Assembly: GCF_000010725.1 (NCBI RefSeq)
Contig: NC_013856.1
Span: forward strand, 1 to 64,000
From: Azospirillum sp. B510
GTDB taxonomy: Bacteria > Pseudomonadota > Alphaproteobacteria > Azospirillales > Azospirillaceae
Length of the DNA stretch: 64,000 nt
Direction of reading: 5' to 3'
Shown in pieces: positions 40,078 to 48,000 of the stretch (position 1 is the first letter of the stretch; every line of letters begins with the position of its first letter). The position numbers and the translations under genes are program-made. The notes under the pieces were generated by a model that was not told the origin of the DNA, ran no database searches, and saw only the letters and a list, made by a program, of their open reading frames with translations.

Positions 40078-40568
40078 TGTGTTTCCTCCCCCGGGGGAAT
40101 TGTTCGGCCTACGGGAAATTTTCAAACGAGAAAAAGACGCGTATATTTCAGAAGATCATGGAAGGTGTCAGAGACAAGGCGAGCGGGTTCCGGCCGAAAA
40201 CCCGGTATGGATCTTCCTTTCTCAAATGTTAAGATCAATTGTTCGTAATTTTATTTATAAAGGAGAGGTTGGGTCAATTCGGACAACCCCTATGCCACAC
40301 GCAATCTGCGGTTATTTCTCCGGCGAGCGGGCTGCAATTATTGCAGGCGTCCGGGGTGCGGGGAGGGGGCGCTCGTCGGCGGGTTCGCTTGCTGTCGAAG
40401 CCAAGCATGGCCCTGATCGACCGTCATCCCCGCGCAGGCGGGGATCCGGGAAACTTTCGCGCAAAGCGGCTGAAATGGCTGGTTTCCCGCCTTCGCGGGA
40501 ATGACGCCGACGGAGGTCCAGGATCCTGGAAAGCTCGCGCGTGCCGGCCGGGATGCGCCACCGTCCGG
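40078..40568. other. Gene-free 491-bp region upstream of the pLGIC-1 operon
   Basis: No gene is supported here. The right part of the pLGIC-1 leader (40120-40300) is AT-rich, with runs such as TTTTATTTATAAA, and probably holds the operon promoter. The left-facing MlaA gene ends at 40569. An extragenic inverted repeat occupies 40422-40506. Confidence 0.6.
40422..40506. repeat. Extragenic inverted repeat, copy 2
   Basis: Outer arms CGTCATCCCCGCG and CGCGGGAATGACG and inner arms GCGGGGATCC and GGTTTCCCGC match the design of the element at 21763-21846, with the same approximate length (85 bp). It lies just past the MlaA gene end and could limit read-through. Confidence 0.75.
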
Positions 40569-41549
40569 CTATCGCGTCGCGACGGCGAAGTCCTGGAACA
40601 GGGACTGACCCTTGCGCGGTCCCGGGCGGCTGTCCTCGGGGAAGGCGATCTCGGGCGACGAGCGGACGCGCCGGGGCGGTGGCGGCGGGGCGGGAACCGG
40701 AACCGGCCCCTTGGCGGGAGCGATTTGGATCGGTTGGGCGCAGCGCTCCCGCCGCTGCTTCAGATAGGCGGCACGGGTGGCGTCGTAATCGGCCAGACGG
40801 ATGTTCTTCGCTTCGATGTCGAACTGCCGGGTCGCGGTGATGTCGGCGGCCACCTCCACCGTCTCGGCGATGACGATGGTCTGGAGGCTGGCGCCGGTGC
40901 CGGCCGCCACCCCGGCGAAGGTCCACAGCACGGCGTTCATCAGGACGATGTCGGCGATGGCGTCACGGCCGGTGCGCGGCCCGATGAAGGGCAGCACGAC
41001 ATAGCCCATCTCCCCCACGCCGGAGCGGCACAGGCTGAGGCCGAGGTCGGTGTGGGTCGGGGTGAAGCCCCATTGGCTGGCGGTGTCGTAATAGCCGAGA
41101 ACGCCGACCGTGCTGTTGATGCCGAAGCGCTCGACCGAGCGCCAGGCATTGCCGAATTCGCCGATCGCCGTGCTGGTGACCACGGTCAGCGGCTCGTTCA
41201 CCAGATTGGAGATCACGTTCTGGACGCTGCCGGCCTTGGGATCCGGCGGTGCCGCCGGCGCCCCGCCGCGCATCCAGTCGCCAACCGCGTCGAGCCCGTC
41301 ATAGAGATGGCGGTTGAAGCTGAAGACGGCGCGGCTGTAGCTGTCGAGCCATCCGCCCTCCGTTGCCGCGGCCGGGGCGGCGGCAGGGGGCGCAGTTGGG
41401 GGCGCAGTTGCGGGCGCAGCCGCCGCTGCCGGCGGCGGCGGTGCGGCCACCGCCAGTGCCGGAGGATTGGCGGCGGCGGCCGAAACCGTCCAGAGCGATG
41501 CGGCGATCACGGAGCCGAGCAGGCGGACCCTTCGGGAGTTGGAACTCAT
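40569..41549 (-). CDS. mlaA: MlaA (VacJ)-like outer-membrane lipid-asymmetry protein with extended ends
   Basis: The 326-residue protein has a signal peptide (about 1-30) followed by an Ala/Pro-rich linker and the MlaA domain: 'YSRAVFSFNRHLYDGLDAVG', 'NVISNLVNEPLTVVTSTAIG', 'RSVERFGINSTVGVLGYYDT', 'GLSLCRSGVGEMGYVVLPFI' and GPRTGRDAIAD. Canonical MlaA is a lipoprotein of about 250 residues; here no lipobox Cys is seen, and there are Pro-rich segments at both ends. MlaA removes phospholipid from the outer leaflet and passes it to MlaC. With the MlaF-MlaE-like fusion nearby it suggests a dedicated lipid-transport line. It follows the 323-residue coiled-coil protein gene by 86 bp. Confidence 0.85.
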   Translation of the reverse strand: MSSNSRRVRLLGSVIAASLWTVSAAAANPPALAVAAPPPPAAAAAPATAPPTAPPAAAPAAATEGGWLDSYSRAVFSFNRHLYDGLDAVGDWMRGGAPAAPPDPKAGSVQNVISNLVNEPLTVVTSTAIGEFGNAWRSVERFGINSTVGVLGYYDTASQWGFTPTHTDLGLSLCRSGVGEMGYVVLPFIGPRTGRDAIADIVLMNAVLWTFAGVAAGTGASLQTIVIAETVEVAADITATRQFDIEAKNIRLADYDATRAAYLKQRRERCAQPIQIAPAKGPVPVPAPPPPPRRVRSSPEIAFPEDSRPGPRKGQSLFQDFAVATR

Positions 41550-41635
41550 CCAGCCACACCTTGCCAATTTTCTCTTCCCATCGGCCACCGCGCCGGCGCC
41601 GTATCCTGGCGGCAGGACAGCCTCAGGATTCGCTC

Positions 41636-42607
41636 TCAGGATTTGGGGGCGATCCGGCCGACACTGGTCACCACCATCTCGGCGATGCGGTCGATCGCCT
41701 GGTTGGCGGCGATCCGCGCCCGCGCATCCTCCATCCAGCCACGGGCCGGGCCGGTGGAGGCGAGGTCGAGCGCGTTCAACTGCGCCATGGCGCCCGGCAG
41801 ATTGCCCTCGGCCAGAAGCGCCTGCGCCTGTTCGGCGATCATCGCCGGCCGGACCGCCTCCGGTTCGACCGCGACCGGGCTCCAGCCGGTGACGTTCGAC
41901 AGCCATTTGACCGGCAGCGGCCGGGGATCGGCACGGCCGGCGGCGTCGGTGACCGCCGCGAAATCCTGGCGGAGCTGGCTTTCCACCGGGATGCCGTTGG
42001 CGGCGTAAGCCTCCACCGCGGTCAGCAGCGGCTCCAACTCGTCCAGCTTGCCGCCGAGCGCGCGGACCGCCTTCAGCTCCGCGTCGAAGGGAACCGGCCG
42101 GCGCAGGGTCGCGCGCAGTTGGAGCAGCGCCACCACCCGGATCCGGGCGTCGGTGTTGGCGATCACCGCGTTGGCGGAGGCGCCCTGTTCGGTCGATTTG
42201 GCCAGCGTCGCCGTCAGCTCGCTGACCTTGCGGTCCAGCTCGGCGACGGAGCGGGCGAGACGGCCGGTCTCGACCTCCTGGCGGGCCTGCCATTCCAACC
42301 CGGCCGGCTGAAGCCGGAAAAGCCGGTAGAGCGGCGGCGACCAGTAGGGCGCGGTCAGCGTGGCGGCAAGCGCCACCGAGGACAGGATCAGTGGCAGCGA
42401 CGAGGCCCGCCGGTCGGAAGACGGGGCCGGCAGCGGCGGCAGGATCGGGATCTGCGACGGGGGAATCGCCTGGGCGGAGTGAACCCAGCCGTCCGGCTCG
42501 CCCTCCGGCGTCCCGGAATCCGCTGTCTTCAAGTCCGCTGTCTTCAAGTCCGATGCCTTCGAGTCCTGTGCGGCGGCTCGCTTTTCGACGTCCGCATCCG
42601 TGATCAT
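41636..42607 (-). CDS. Mitofilin-like (COG4223-type) membrane coiled-coil protein, paralogue 1
   Basis: The 323-residue protein has a soluble N-terminus with an imperfect repeat (DLKTADLKTAD, from a 15-bp DNA duplication), one membrane helix (about 72-92), a coiled coil (about 105-145) and a helical C-terminal domain ending 'GWMEDARARIAANQAIDRIA'. The layout, and the last helical module, resemble alphaproteobacterial Mic60/mitofilin-like proteins and the second copy at 61533-62459. Those proteins shape or tether membranes. Its location here beside mlaA suggests a link to envelope lipid traffic. Assignment is by architecture. Confidence 0.6.
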   Translation of the reverse strand: MITDADVEKRAAAQDSKASDLKTADLKTADSGTPEGEPDGWVHSAQAIPPSQIPILPPLPAPSSDRRASSLPLILSSVALAATLTAPYWSPPLYRLFRLQPAGLEWQARQEVETGRLARSVAELDRKVSELTATLAKSTEQGASANAVIANTDARIRVVALLQLRATLRRPVPFDAELKAVRALGGKLDELEPLLTAVEAYAANGIPVESQLRQDFAAVTDAAGRADPRPLPVKWLSNVTGWSPVAVEPEAVRPAMIAEQAQALLAEGNLPGAMAQLNALDLASTGPARGWMEDARARIAANQAIDRIAEMVVTSVGRIAPKS

Positions 42608-42661
42608 GATCCGCTTCCCCGTTGCACGGTACCCACTCCCCTCAATGTTACCTCAAAAGAG

Positions 42662-42679
42662 TTCCCGCGCTATCGGGAA
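42662..42679 (-). terminator. Intrinsic terminator after the MlaF-MlaE fusion gene
   Basis: On the minus strand TTCCCG, a six-base loop and CGGGAA are followed by CTCTTTT, 20 bases past the stop of the fusion gene at 42700. The short stem plus U-rich tail fits a factor-independent terminator. It also lies in the leader of the next leftward gene (start 42607). Confidence 0.6.
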
Positions 42680-42699
42680 ATATCCGAATAGCCGGCTCA

Positions 42700-44202
42700 T
42701 CAAAGTGTCAGAATCGAAATGATCGCGTGGACCAGAAGGGTCAGAGTCACGCCGACAATGATCGAACGGGCGATCGCGGCATTTATTTCGAGCACCGATT
42801 CTTTCTTTCCGCAGCCGATAACAATAGCCGCGCAGCCGGCGAGCAGCGAACTGAGGGCCACCTTCAGCAGAACCCACAACATGCCGGTCGAGGGATGGAT
42901 GCCGTCGGGCAGCAGCTTGCGGAAGAAATGGCCGCGCCACAGTTCGAAATTCTGCATCGGGAACTGGACGTGCCAGGTCTGCATCGACGCCCAGCTCGCC
43001 ATGCCGAGCGAGATGACCAGCAGAATCAGCGAGCCCACCACCATGTTGATCAGGATGGCGGAGAAGATGTAGCCGCGCGCGGTGATGCGCAGATTCTGCA
43101 TGGCGCTGAACTGCGACGACAGCACGCGGTTGCCCATGTCGGCGGCGATGATGGCGTTGTTGCGCGCCACGAACAGGATGCTGCTGATCAACGGCACCGC
43201 GACGGTGGCCTGGACCAGCCCCAGCCCGACCAGCGTCTCGTCATGCAGCAGCGATTTCAGGTAGCCGCCGAAGGAATTGTAGTGGAAGCCGAACCACATC
43301 GAGACGAAGCCCATGATCAGGGCGCCCGATCCCATATAGATCAGCATCAGCGGCGAGATGCAGAGCTCCCAGAAATATTCGGCGAGGTAGCGCAGGAACC
43401 AATGGAAGCGGGAGCGGTGGCCGACCTCCGCCTGCCAGTCCCGGCGCCGGTTCCCCGGCCGGGCGGGGGCATCGACGCTGTCGTCCAGCCGCAGCAGCGC
43501 CGCCTCGATCGCCTCGGCATCGCGCGGCACCTCGACCAGCCGATGGTTGCGCGTGTCGAACAGCAGCACGCGGTCGGCCACCGGCAGCAGATCCTTGACG
43601 TGATGGGCGACCACCAGCGCCGGCTTGTTCATCGACCGGCACAGGTCGCGGATCAGCACGCCCAGCCGCCGCGCCATCGCGACGTCCAGCCCCGAATTGG
43701 GCTCGTCGAACAGCAGGACCGGGCGGTCGGCCAGCAGGGTCCGGGCGATGGCCAGACGCTGGCGCTGGCCGCCGCTGCAGGAGCTGACGGTCTGGGCCGG
43801 GTCGATGCCGTCCAGCAACGCCGTGGCGCCGGCGACGAGGGCGGCGTCCGGCGTCGTCGCCGCATGGTCGGCGGCGATCCGCAGATTCTCGACGGCGCTC
43901 AGATCGTTGAACAGGGCGTGGTCCTGGAAGACGATGCCGCCGACCGGGCTGCGTTCCGTCGCCAGATCCATCGGCTGTCCGCCGCAATGCAGCCGCCCCG
44001 TCACCCGCCATTCGCCGGAACCGCTTTCCAGCAGGCCGCCGAGCAGCTTGACGACGGTCGATTTGCCGGAGCCGCTGGGCCCGACCAGCAGCACCACCTC
44101 CGCCGGATCGATGGTGAAGCTGGCGTCGCGCAGCAGCGGCTGGCCGTTCGGCCGGTCGATGGTCAGCCCCTCGATGACGAGGGCATGGGAGGTCTGGGTC
44201 AT
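42700..44202 (-). CDS. Fused MlaF-MlaE-like ABC transporter (ATPase plus permease)
   Basis: The 500-residue protein starts with an ABC ATPase: Walker A GPSGSGKST (about 38-46), Q-loop 'IVFQDHALF', signature 'SSCSGGQRQRLAIARTLL', Walker B 'VLLFDEPNSGLD' and switch His in 'ALVVAHHVKD'. A charged linker (about 235-270) leads to a permease with about five helices that follows the MlaE fold: 'LYMGSGALIMGFVSMWF'-like entry, 'VPLISSILFVARNNAIIAAD', 'MGNRVLSSQFSAMQNLRI' (equivalent of the MlaE 'A.ElG.M.V.EQidAL' helix). In known Mla systems MlaF and MlaE are separate chains, so a homodimer of this fusion would make the whole core. The ATG overlaps the preceding stop as ATGA. Confidence 0.8.
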   Translation of the reverse strand: MTQTSHALVIEGLTIDRPNGQPLLRDASFTIDPAEVVLLVGPSGSGKSTVVKLLGGLLESGSGEWRVTGRLHCGGQPMDLATERSPVGGIVFQDHALFNDLSAVENLRIAADHAATTPDAALVAGATALLDGIDPAQTVSSCSGGQRQRLAIARTLLADRPVLLFDEPNSGLDVAMARRLGVLIRDLCRSMNKPALVVAHHVKDLLPVADRVLLFDTRNHRLVEVPRDAEAIEAALLRLDDSVDAPARPGNRRRDWQAEVGHRSRFHWFLRYLAEYFWELCISPLMLIYMGSGALIMGFVSMWFGFHYNSFGGYLKSLLHDETLVGLGLVQATVAVPLISSILFVARNNAIIAADMGNRVLSSQFSAMQNLRITARGYIFSAILINMVVGSLILLVISLGMASWASMQTWHVQFPMQNFELWRGHFFRKLLPDGIHPSTGMLWVLLKVALSSLLAGCAAIVIGCGKKESVLEINAAIARSIIVGVTLTLLVHAIISILTL

Positions 44203-45332
44203 TGCGGCACGGCATGCAGGAGGATGCGGGGCGAATAGCGGTCCAGCGTCAGGATGTCCTCGCGCTGGCGGGCGCTCATCAGCACGATCAGCGGGCCGCC
44301 GCGCCCGGTCAGGAAACCCTGGAAGGTGTGGGCGGCCAGCGCGTTGAGATCGGCGCCGGCCTGGACGCCGAACAGCAGGTCGGGGGCGAGACGGGCCAGA
44401 TCGCCGGCCGGGCCGGAGACCGGCTTCAGATAGGCGCCCAGCCGCGGGTCGTTCACCATGCGGCCGGCGACGTCGCGCAGGCGCTGCTGGTGGGCCAGCG
44501 CGTCGACCACATTGCCGGCGAAGGTCTTCAGGAAGGCCTTCGCCTGCCAGCTGTCGGCGAGCTGCCGGGCCGCCCGGTTGACCAGCCCCGCCTCGCGCGT
44601 GTCGCGCAGGATGGCCTCGACCGCCTGATCGATGGGGGCGAGATCCCAGGATTGGTTGTGGAAGGGATCGAGCGCCGCCCCGACATTGGCGCCGATCAGG
44701 TTCCACACCAGCGGTTCCAGTTGCTTCATCGCGATGGCCTTCAGCTCGCGGCCGACGATGTCGTGCAGCATCGGCTCGGCGCTGCGCAGGAACTCCTCGT
44801 AGGTGGCGCGGGTCGAGGGGGCCTGCCACGCCTCCTCGATCGCCAGCCGGCCGATCTCCTGGAGGGCGTCGCGGTACTCCCCGGTGAATTCCGGCGATTC
44901 GAGGATGGCGTCGATGGCGGCGCGCAGGCCGCGGCCCACCGTCTCGATCCCCCGCCACAGCCGCGCCCGCTCCTCGTCGGTGGCGAGCAGCCAGAGGACG
45001 CGGAACTCGGTGTTGAACATCAGCGCCTCGCTGCCATGGATCAGCCGCGGGTCGGACGGATCGAACAGGGTGATGTCCACCCGCCCGTCCGGCCGCAGCA
45101 GGCCGGTGCCGCTGCGCATGGTCGCGTGGTCCTGCTGCATCAGGAAGACCGGAACGGTCACCGGATCGGCGGACGGCGGCCCGTCCGTCGGGGCGGCCAG
45201 CTGGTAGCTGACGGTGGCGGCGGCATGGCGGGTCGGCAGCGTCGTCCAGCCCGCCGACAGGAAGAGGGCGCCAAGCGCCAGGCTGGCGACCACGGCGGCG
45301 GGCCGGCCGAACAGGACGTTCACGGGGGTCAT
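44199..45332 (-). CDS. Membrane-anchored periplasmic protein coupled to the MlaFE-like gene
   Basis: The 377-residue protein has one N-terminal hydrophobic segment (about 13-30) and a mostly helical periplasmic domain with no family I recognise. Notable stretches are 'VPVFLMQQDHATMRSGTGLL' early and 'PLVWNLIGANVGAALDPFHN' in the middle. There is no MCE domain, so it is not MlaD, but its ATGA overlap with the transporter fusion and similar topology suggest that it takes the place of the usual MlaD partner. It is divergent from the DUF6524-type pair; the 155-bp gap must hold both promoters. Confidence 0.55.
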   Translation of the reverse strand: MTPVNVLFGRPAAVVASLALGALFLSAGWTTLPTRHAAATVSYQLAAPTDGPPSADPVTVPVFLMQQDHATMRSGTGLLRPDGRVDITLFDPSDPRLIHGSEALMFNTEFRVLWLLATDEERARLWRGIETVGRGLRAAIDAILESPEFTGEYRDALQEIGRLAIEEAWQAPSTRATYEEFLRSAEPMLHDIVGRELKAIAMKQLEPLVWNLIGANVGAALDPFHNQSWDLAPIDQAVEAILRDTREAGLVNRAARQLADSWQAKAFLKTFAGNVVDALAHQQRLRDVAGRMVNDPRLGAYLKPVSGPAGDLARLAPDLLFGVQAGADLNALAAHTFQGFLTGRGGPLIVLMSARQREDILTLDRYSPRILLHAVPQ

Positions 45333-45487
45333 CTCAGCCGATCCATCGCGAAGCGGTTTTCGCCGGCGTTCCGCCTTGTCGCGGGCGGAGCCGGCGAACC
45401 GGGGATTTTCCCGACATTGACCGGGGAAGGGGGGCGGCGTACGGTCTGCCGACGGGAAAAACCGGAAATTTGTGCAGAGTCGCCGCC

Positions 45488-45892
45488 ATGATGACGACAG
45501 CGGGTTTCATCGTCCGGATCATCTTCGCGGTCCTGCTGGTCTTCTGCATCTACAACCCGTCCGGCTATTCCTATTACGACTGGCTCGTCAGCGATCAGGG
45601 GCACTGGACGGTCAAGCTGTTCGGCGCCTCGGTGCTGGCCTTCCTGTTCTTCATCCATGCGCAGGCCACCTGGCGGTCGATGAAGCTGATCGGCATTCTT
45701 CTGGTGCTCGCGGTGGTGTCGTCCTTCGGCTGGGTCCTGTGGGATTTCGGCGTGATCGACCTGTCGGATCCCACCACCCGCTCCCTTGGCCTGCTGAGCA
45801 GCATCGCCATGGTGCTGGGCGCCGGCCAATCCTGGTCGCTTGTCCGCTATCGCCTGAGCGGTCAGGTCGATTCGCAGAACCTGATCGCCTGA
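45488..45892 (+). CDS. Small four-helix membrane protein, DUF6524 type, copy 1
   Basis: The 134-residue protein has four membrane helices and the signature YNPSGYSYYDWL after helix 1, then 'GSAVLAFLFFIHAQATWRSM'-like helix 2 and a C-terminal 'GQSWSLVRYRLSGQVDS'. I recall this motif from DUF6524 proteins, whose function is unknown. A second ATG follows the first directly, and no good ribosome site is visible. It is followed 16 bp later by a paralogue. Both are divergent from the periplasmic partner of the MlaFE-like transporter. Confidence 0.7.
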   Translation: MMTTAGFIVRIIFAVLLVFCIYNPSGYSYYDWLVSDQGHWTVKLFGASVLAFLFFIHAQATWRSMKLIGILLVLAVVSSFGWVLWDFGVIDLSDPTTRSLGLLSSIAMVLGAGQSWSLVRYRLSGQVDSQNLIA

Positions 45893-45908
45893 CGGGCCGG
45901 ACGACATC

Positions 45909-46313
45909 ATGAAGAGTTTCGGCTATCTGATCCGCACCCTGACCTGCTTCCTGCTGCTGTTCGCCACCTGGAACCCCACCGGCTATTCCTATGTCGCCTG
46001 GCTCGGCATGGAGGACGGCAGCCGGCTGTCGGTGAAGATCGCGGTCGGCGTGCTGCTGCTCGCCCTCTACGCCGCCTATCTGCGCATCGCCTGGGTGGCG
46101 TTGCGCCTGTCGGGGGTGCTGACCGCCTTGACGATCCTCTACAGCGGCTATCTCTCGCTGCGCCATCTGGGCCTGCTCCCCGGCGACGCGCCCTTGTGGA
46201 GCAGCTACCTGTCGCTGGTTCTGGCGGGGCTGGTGATGGCTGCCGGTGTATGCTGGTCGCATTTCAAACGCCGAATTTCCGGCCAGTCGCACGTGTTGAC
46301 CCCCCCGCCCTGA
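45909..46313 (+). CDS. Small four-helix membrane protein, DUF6524 type, copy 2
   Basis: The 134-residue protein repeats the topology of its upstream neighbour with WNPTGYSYVAWL in place of YNPSGYSYYDWL, and ends 'CWSHFKRRISGQSHVL'. The RISGQ/RLSGQ tail is shared, so the two arose by tandem duplication, yet the rest has diverged strongly and they may form a heteromer. Its last 50 bp overlap the 3' end of the convergent gene at 46264-46995. Confidence 0.7.
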   Translation: MKSFGYLIRTLTCFLLLFATWNPTGYSYVAWLGMEDGSRLSVKIAVGVLLLALYAAYLRIAWVALRLSGVLTALTILYSGYLSLRHLGLLPGDAPLWSSYLSLVLAGLVMAAGVCWSHFKRRISGQSHVLTPPP

Positions 46314-46995
46314 TCCGCTTGCCGCCATTTCCGTTGCCGCTCACCGGGGCGCCCAGCGGCAGCATGGATTTCGGCGCGCGGAAGTGACGCTGCTTCTGGA
46401 ACAGGCCCAGCGTATTGTAGCGGTATTCCTGCATGACCAGCACCGCCACCGCCAGGGCCCAGAAATTCAGGCGGTTGAGCAGCCACAGGCCGAGAAGCAT
46501 GGCGTAGAGCGTCGCCACCGACGCCAGCGCCGCCAGCGTCAGATCCATCGCCAGCGTCAGCATCGCCATGCGCCAATGGGCGCGGTAGAAGCCCCAGGCC
46601 CCCCGCGCGCCCAGCAGGGCCAGGGCAAAGCCGACGATCAGGGTCAGGTTGAGCCGGTCGTCCCGCTCGGCCAGCCAAGCGGCCAGCCGGTCGGGCGCCT
46701 TGTCGAGGATATCGAGGACCAGCGCCTCGAAGGCCGGCGGGTCGAGGTCCCAGGGGCCGCCGACACCGAACAGCAGATCGGCGTTCAACCCGCCCCCCGG
46801 CAGCGGCGTGGTCAGGATGAAGCAGAGGCCGATCAGGAAGCCGCACAGCTCGGCGACGCCGGCCCGGCCGGGGCCATAGGCGTGCCAATGCCGGGCGGTG
46901 TCGAACAGCCCCCGGTAGATGATCAGCGGGGCCGCGATCAGAAGAGTCCCGATGAGGATGACGGTTCCCGACGCGAACAGGTCGAGGATGTCCAT
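46264..46995 (-). CDS. Membrane protein of unknown function
   Basis: The 243-residue protein has an N-terminal helix (about 8-26), a second (about 48-65), an acidic extramembrane loop rich in Asp and Leu (about 75-115), and two further hydrophobic regions (about 118-133, 145-188). The C-terminus is basic and Gly-rich. I do not recognise the family. It converges on the second DUF6524-type gene with a 50-bp overlap, so the two transcripts are antisense at their ends. It starts 42 bp downstream of the stop of the 143-residue gene upstream. Confidence 0.55.
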   Translation of the reverse strand: MDILDLFASGTVILIGTLLIAAPLIIYRGLFDTARHWHAYGPGRAGVAELCGFLIGLCFILTTPLPGGGLNADLLFGVGGPWDLDPPAFEALVLDILDKAPDRLAAWLAERDDRLNLTLIVGFALALLGARGAWGFYRAHWRMAMLTLAMDLTLAALASVATLYAMLLGLWLLNRLNFWALAVAVLVMQEYRYNTLGLFQKQRHFRAPKSMLPLGAPVSGNGNGGKRIRAGGSTRATGRKFGV

Positions 46996-47036
46996 GGGCG
47001 CCGCTCCCCGCCGGAAGGCTCAAAGCCGCGTGGCGA

Positions 47037-47468
47037 TCAGGTTTCGATCTTGCGGTACCAGCGCTTGGTCGGAATCAGACCGGCCCGCCGCGGTTGCCAG
47101 CCATTGTCGACCATGATGCGCTTGATGTGGCGACGCGCCTCTTCCTCGCTGATGGAGTCGTTGGAGAAGTCGCGCAGGATCGACGCGGTCTGGTTGAACT
47201 GCTTCTTGCTGACCTTGCCCTTCTTGCCGGCATATTTGTCCAGCACCTGTTCGATCCGGCGGTCGGTTTCGCTTTCGAAGACCAGATCGTAATCGTCGGC
47301 GACGCAGCGCATGACGCCGCGCGCCTCCTCCAGGGTCAGGCCGCAACGGACGACCCCATCCTCCAGGATTCTCCGTTCGGTATCGCGCTCGATATATTTG
47401 CTTGAAATACCATTGAGCTTGACCAGATCGGCGAACTTCCGGCGGCAATCCTCGACTGTATCGGTCAT
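47037..47468 (-). CDS. Conserved hypothetical cytosolic protein
   Basis: The 143-residue protein has a helical, charged sequence with no membrane segment. The second half has a motif 'GWQPRRAGLIPTKRWYRKI' at the C-terminus, preceded by 'GKKGKVSKKQFNQTASIL' and 'DSISEEEARRHIKRIMVDNG', which has the look of an EF-hand-like or TerB-like helical domain but lacks a full calcium loop. The ATG at 47468 is favoured over one eleven codons upstream. It is divergent from the large channel fusion gene across 532 bp. Confidence 0.55.
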   Translation of the reverse strand: MTDTVEDCRRKFADLVKLNGISSKYIERDTERRILEDGVVRCGLTLEEARGVMRCVADDYDLVFESETDRRIEQVLDKYAGKKGKVSKKQFNQTASILRDFSNDSISEEEARRHIKRIMVDNGWQPRRAGLIPTKRWYRKIET

Positions 47469-48000
47469 TTCAATCCCAACCCATTGCGTTGCCAAGTGCA
47501 TATCGACGCTTACGAACGAAAAAGGCGTCCGCCTGTCCTCACGCTGTCATCCCGCCATCCCCCGTTCCGGACCCGTCGCACCGCCGCTCTTCAGCAGACC
47601 GTTCATCGGTCGGCAATTTTTGCGCGCTTCCTCCGGAAAGAGCCGTCAACATAGTCTAACCGATGGATTCTTTCCACAATAGTCGCGCTCTATCCATCGG
47701 GGGCATCCCTAGCGAGACCATCATCGTTCTGGTTGTGGTTGGTTTTTCCGACATTATCTCCACAAACAATGAATCGCCGAAGCGCTGGAATCTTCGGATT
47801 CGCCGCCCGCTCTTTTGTTTCGCGACTCGGGTAGGCGGGCGGTGAGGCCGTCATCATTTGCGTAAGCGATCACCGGGCGTGCGGGGATTTGCCGCTCCCG
47901 ATCGCGCGTGGGACTTGATCGGCGCAGGGGCGTCGGGCCTACTGGATGGAGAATGCCCGCCGTCCGTCCGCCGATTTGGAGTCCTGGGGTTGTCCTACCG
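47469..48000. other. Divergent 532-bp promoter region with an inverted repeat
   Basis: No gene is supported. Arms CCGATGGAT (47660-47668) and ATCCATCGG (47692-47700) are perfect and 23 bases apart, a spacing suited to a dimeric regulator or a looping site. The flanks are less GC-rich than the genes. An in-frame ATG at 47953 could lengthen the downstream protein by 16 residues. Confidence 0.5.
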
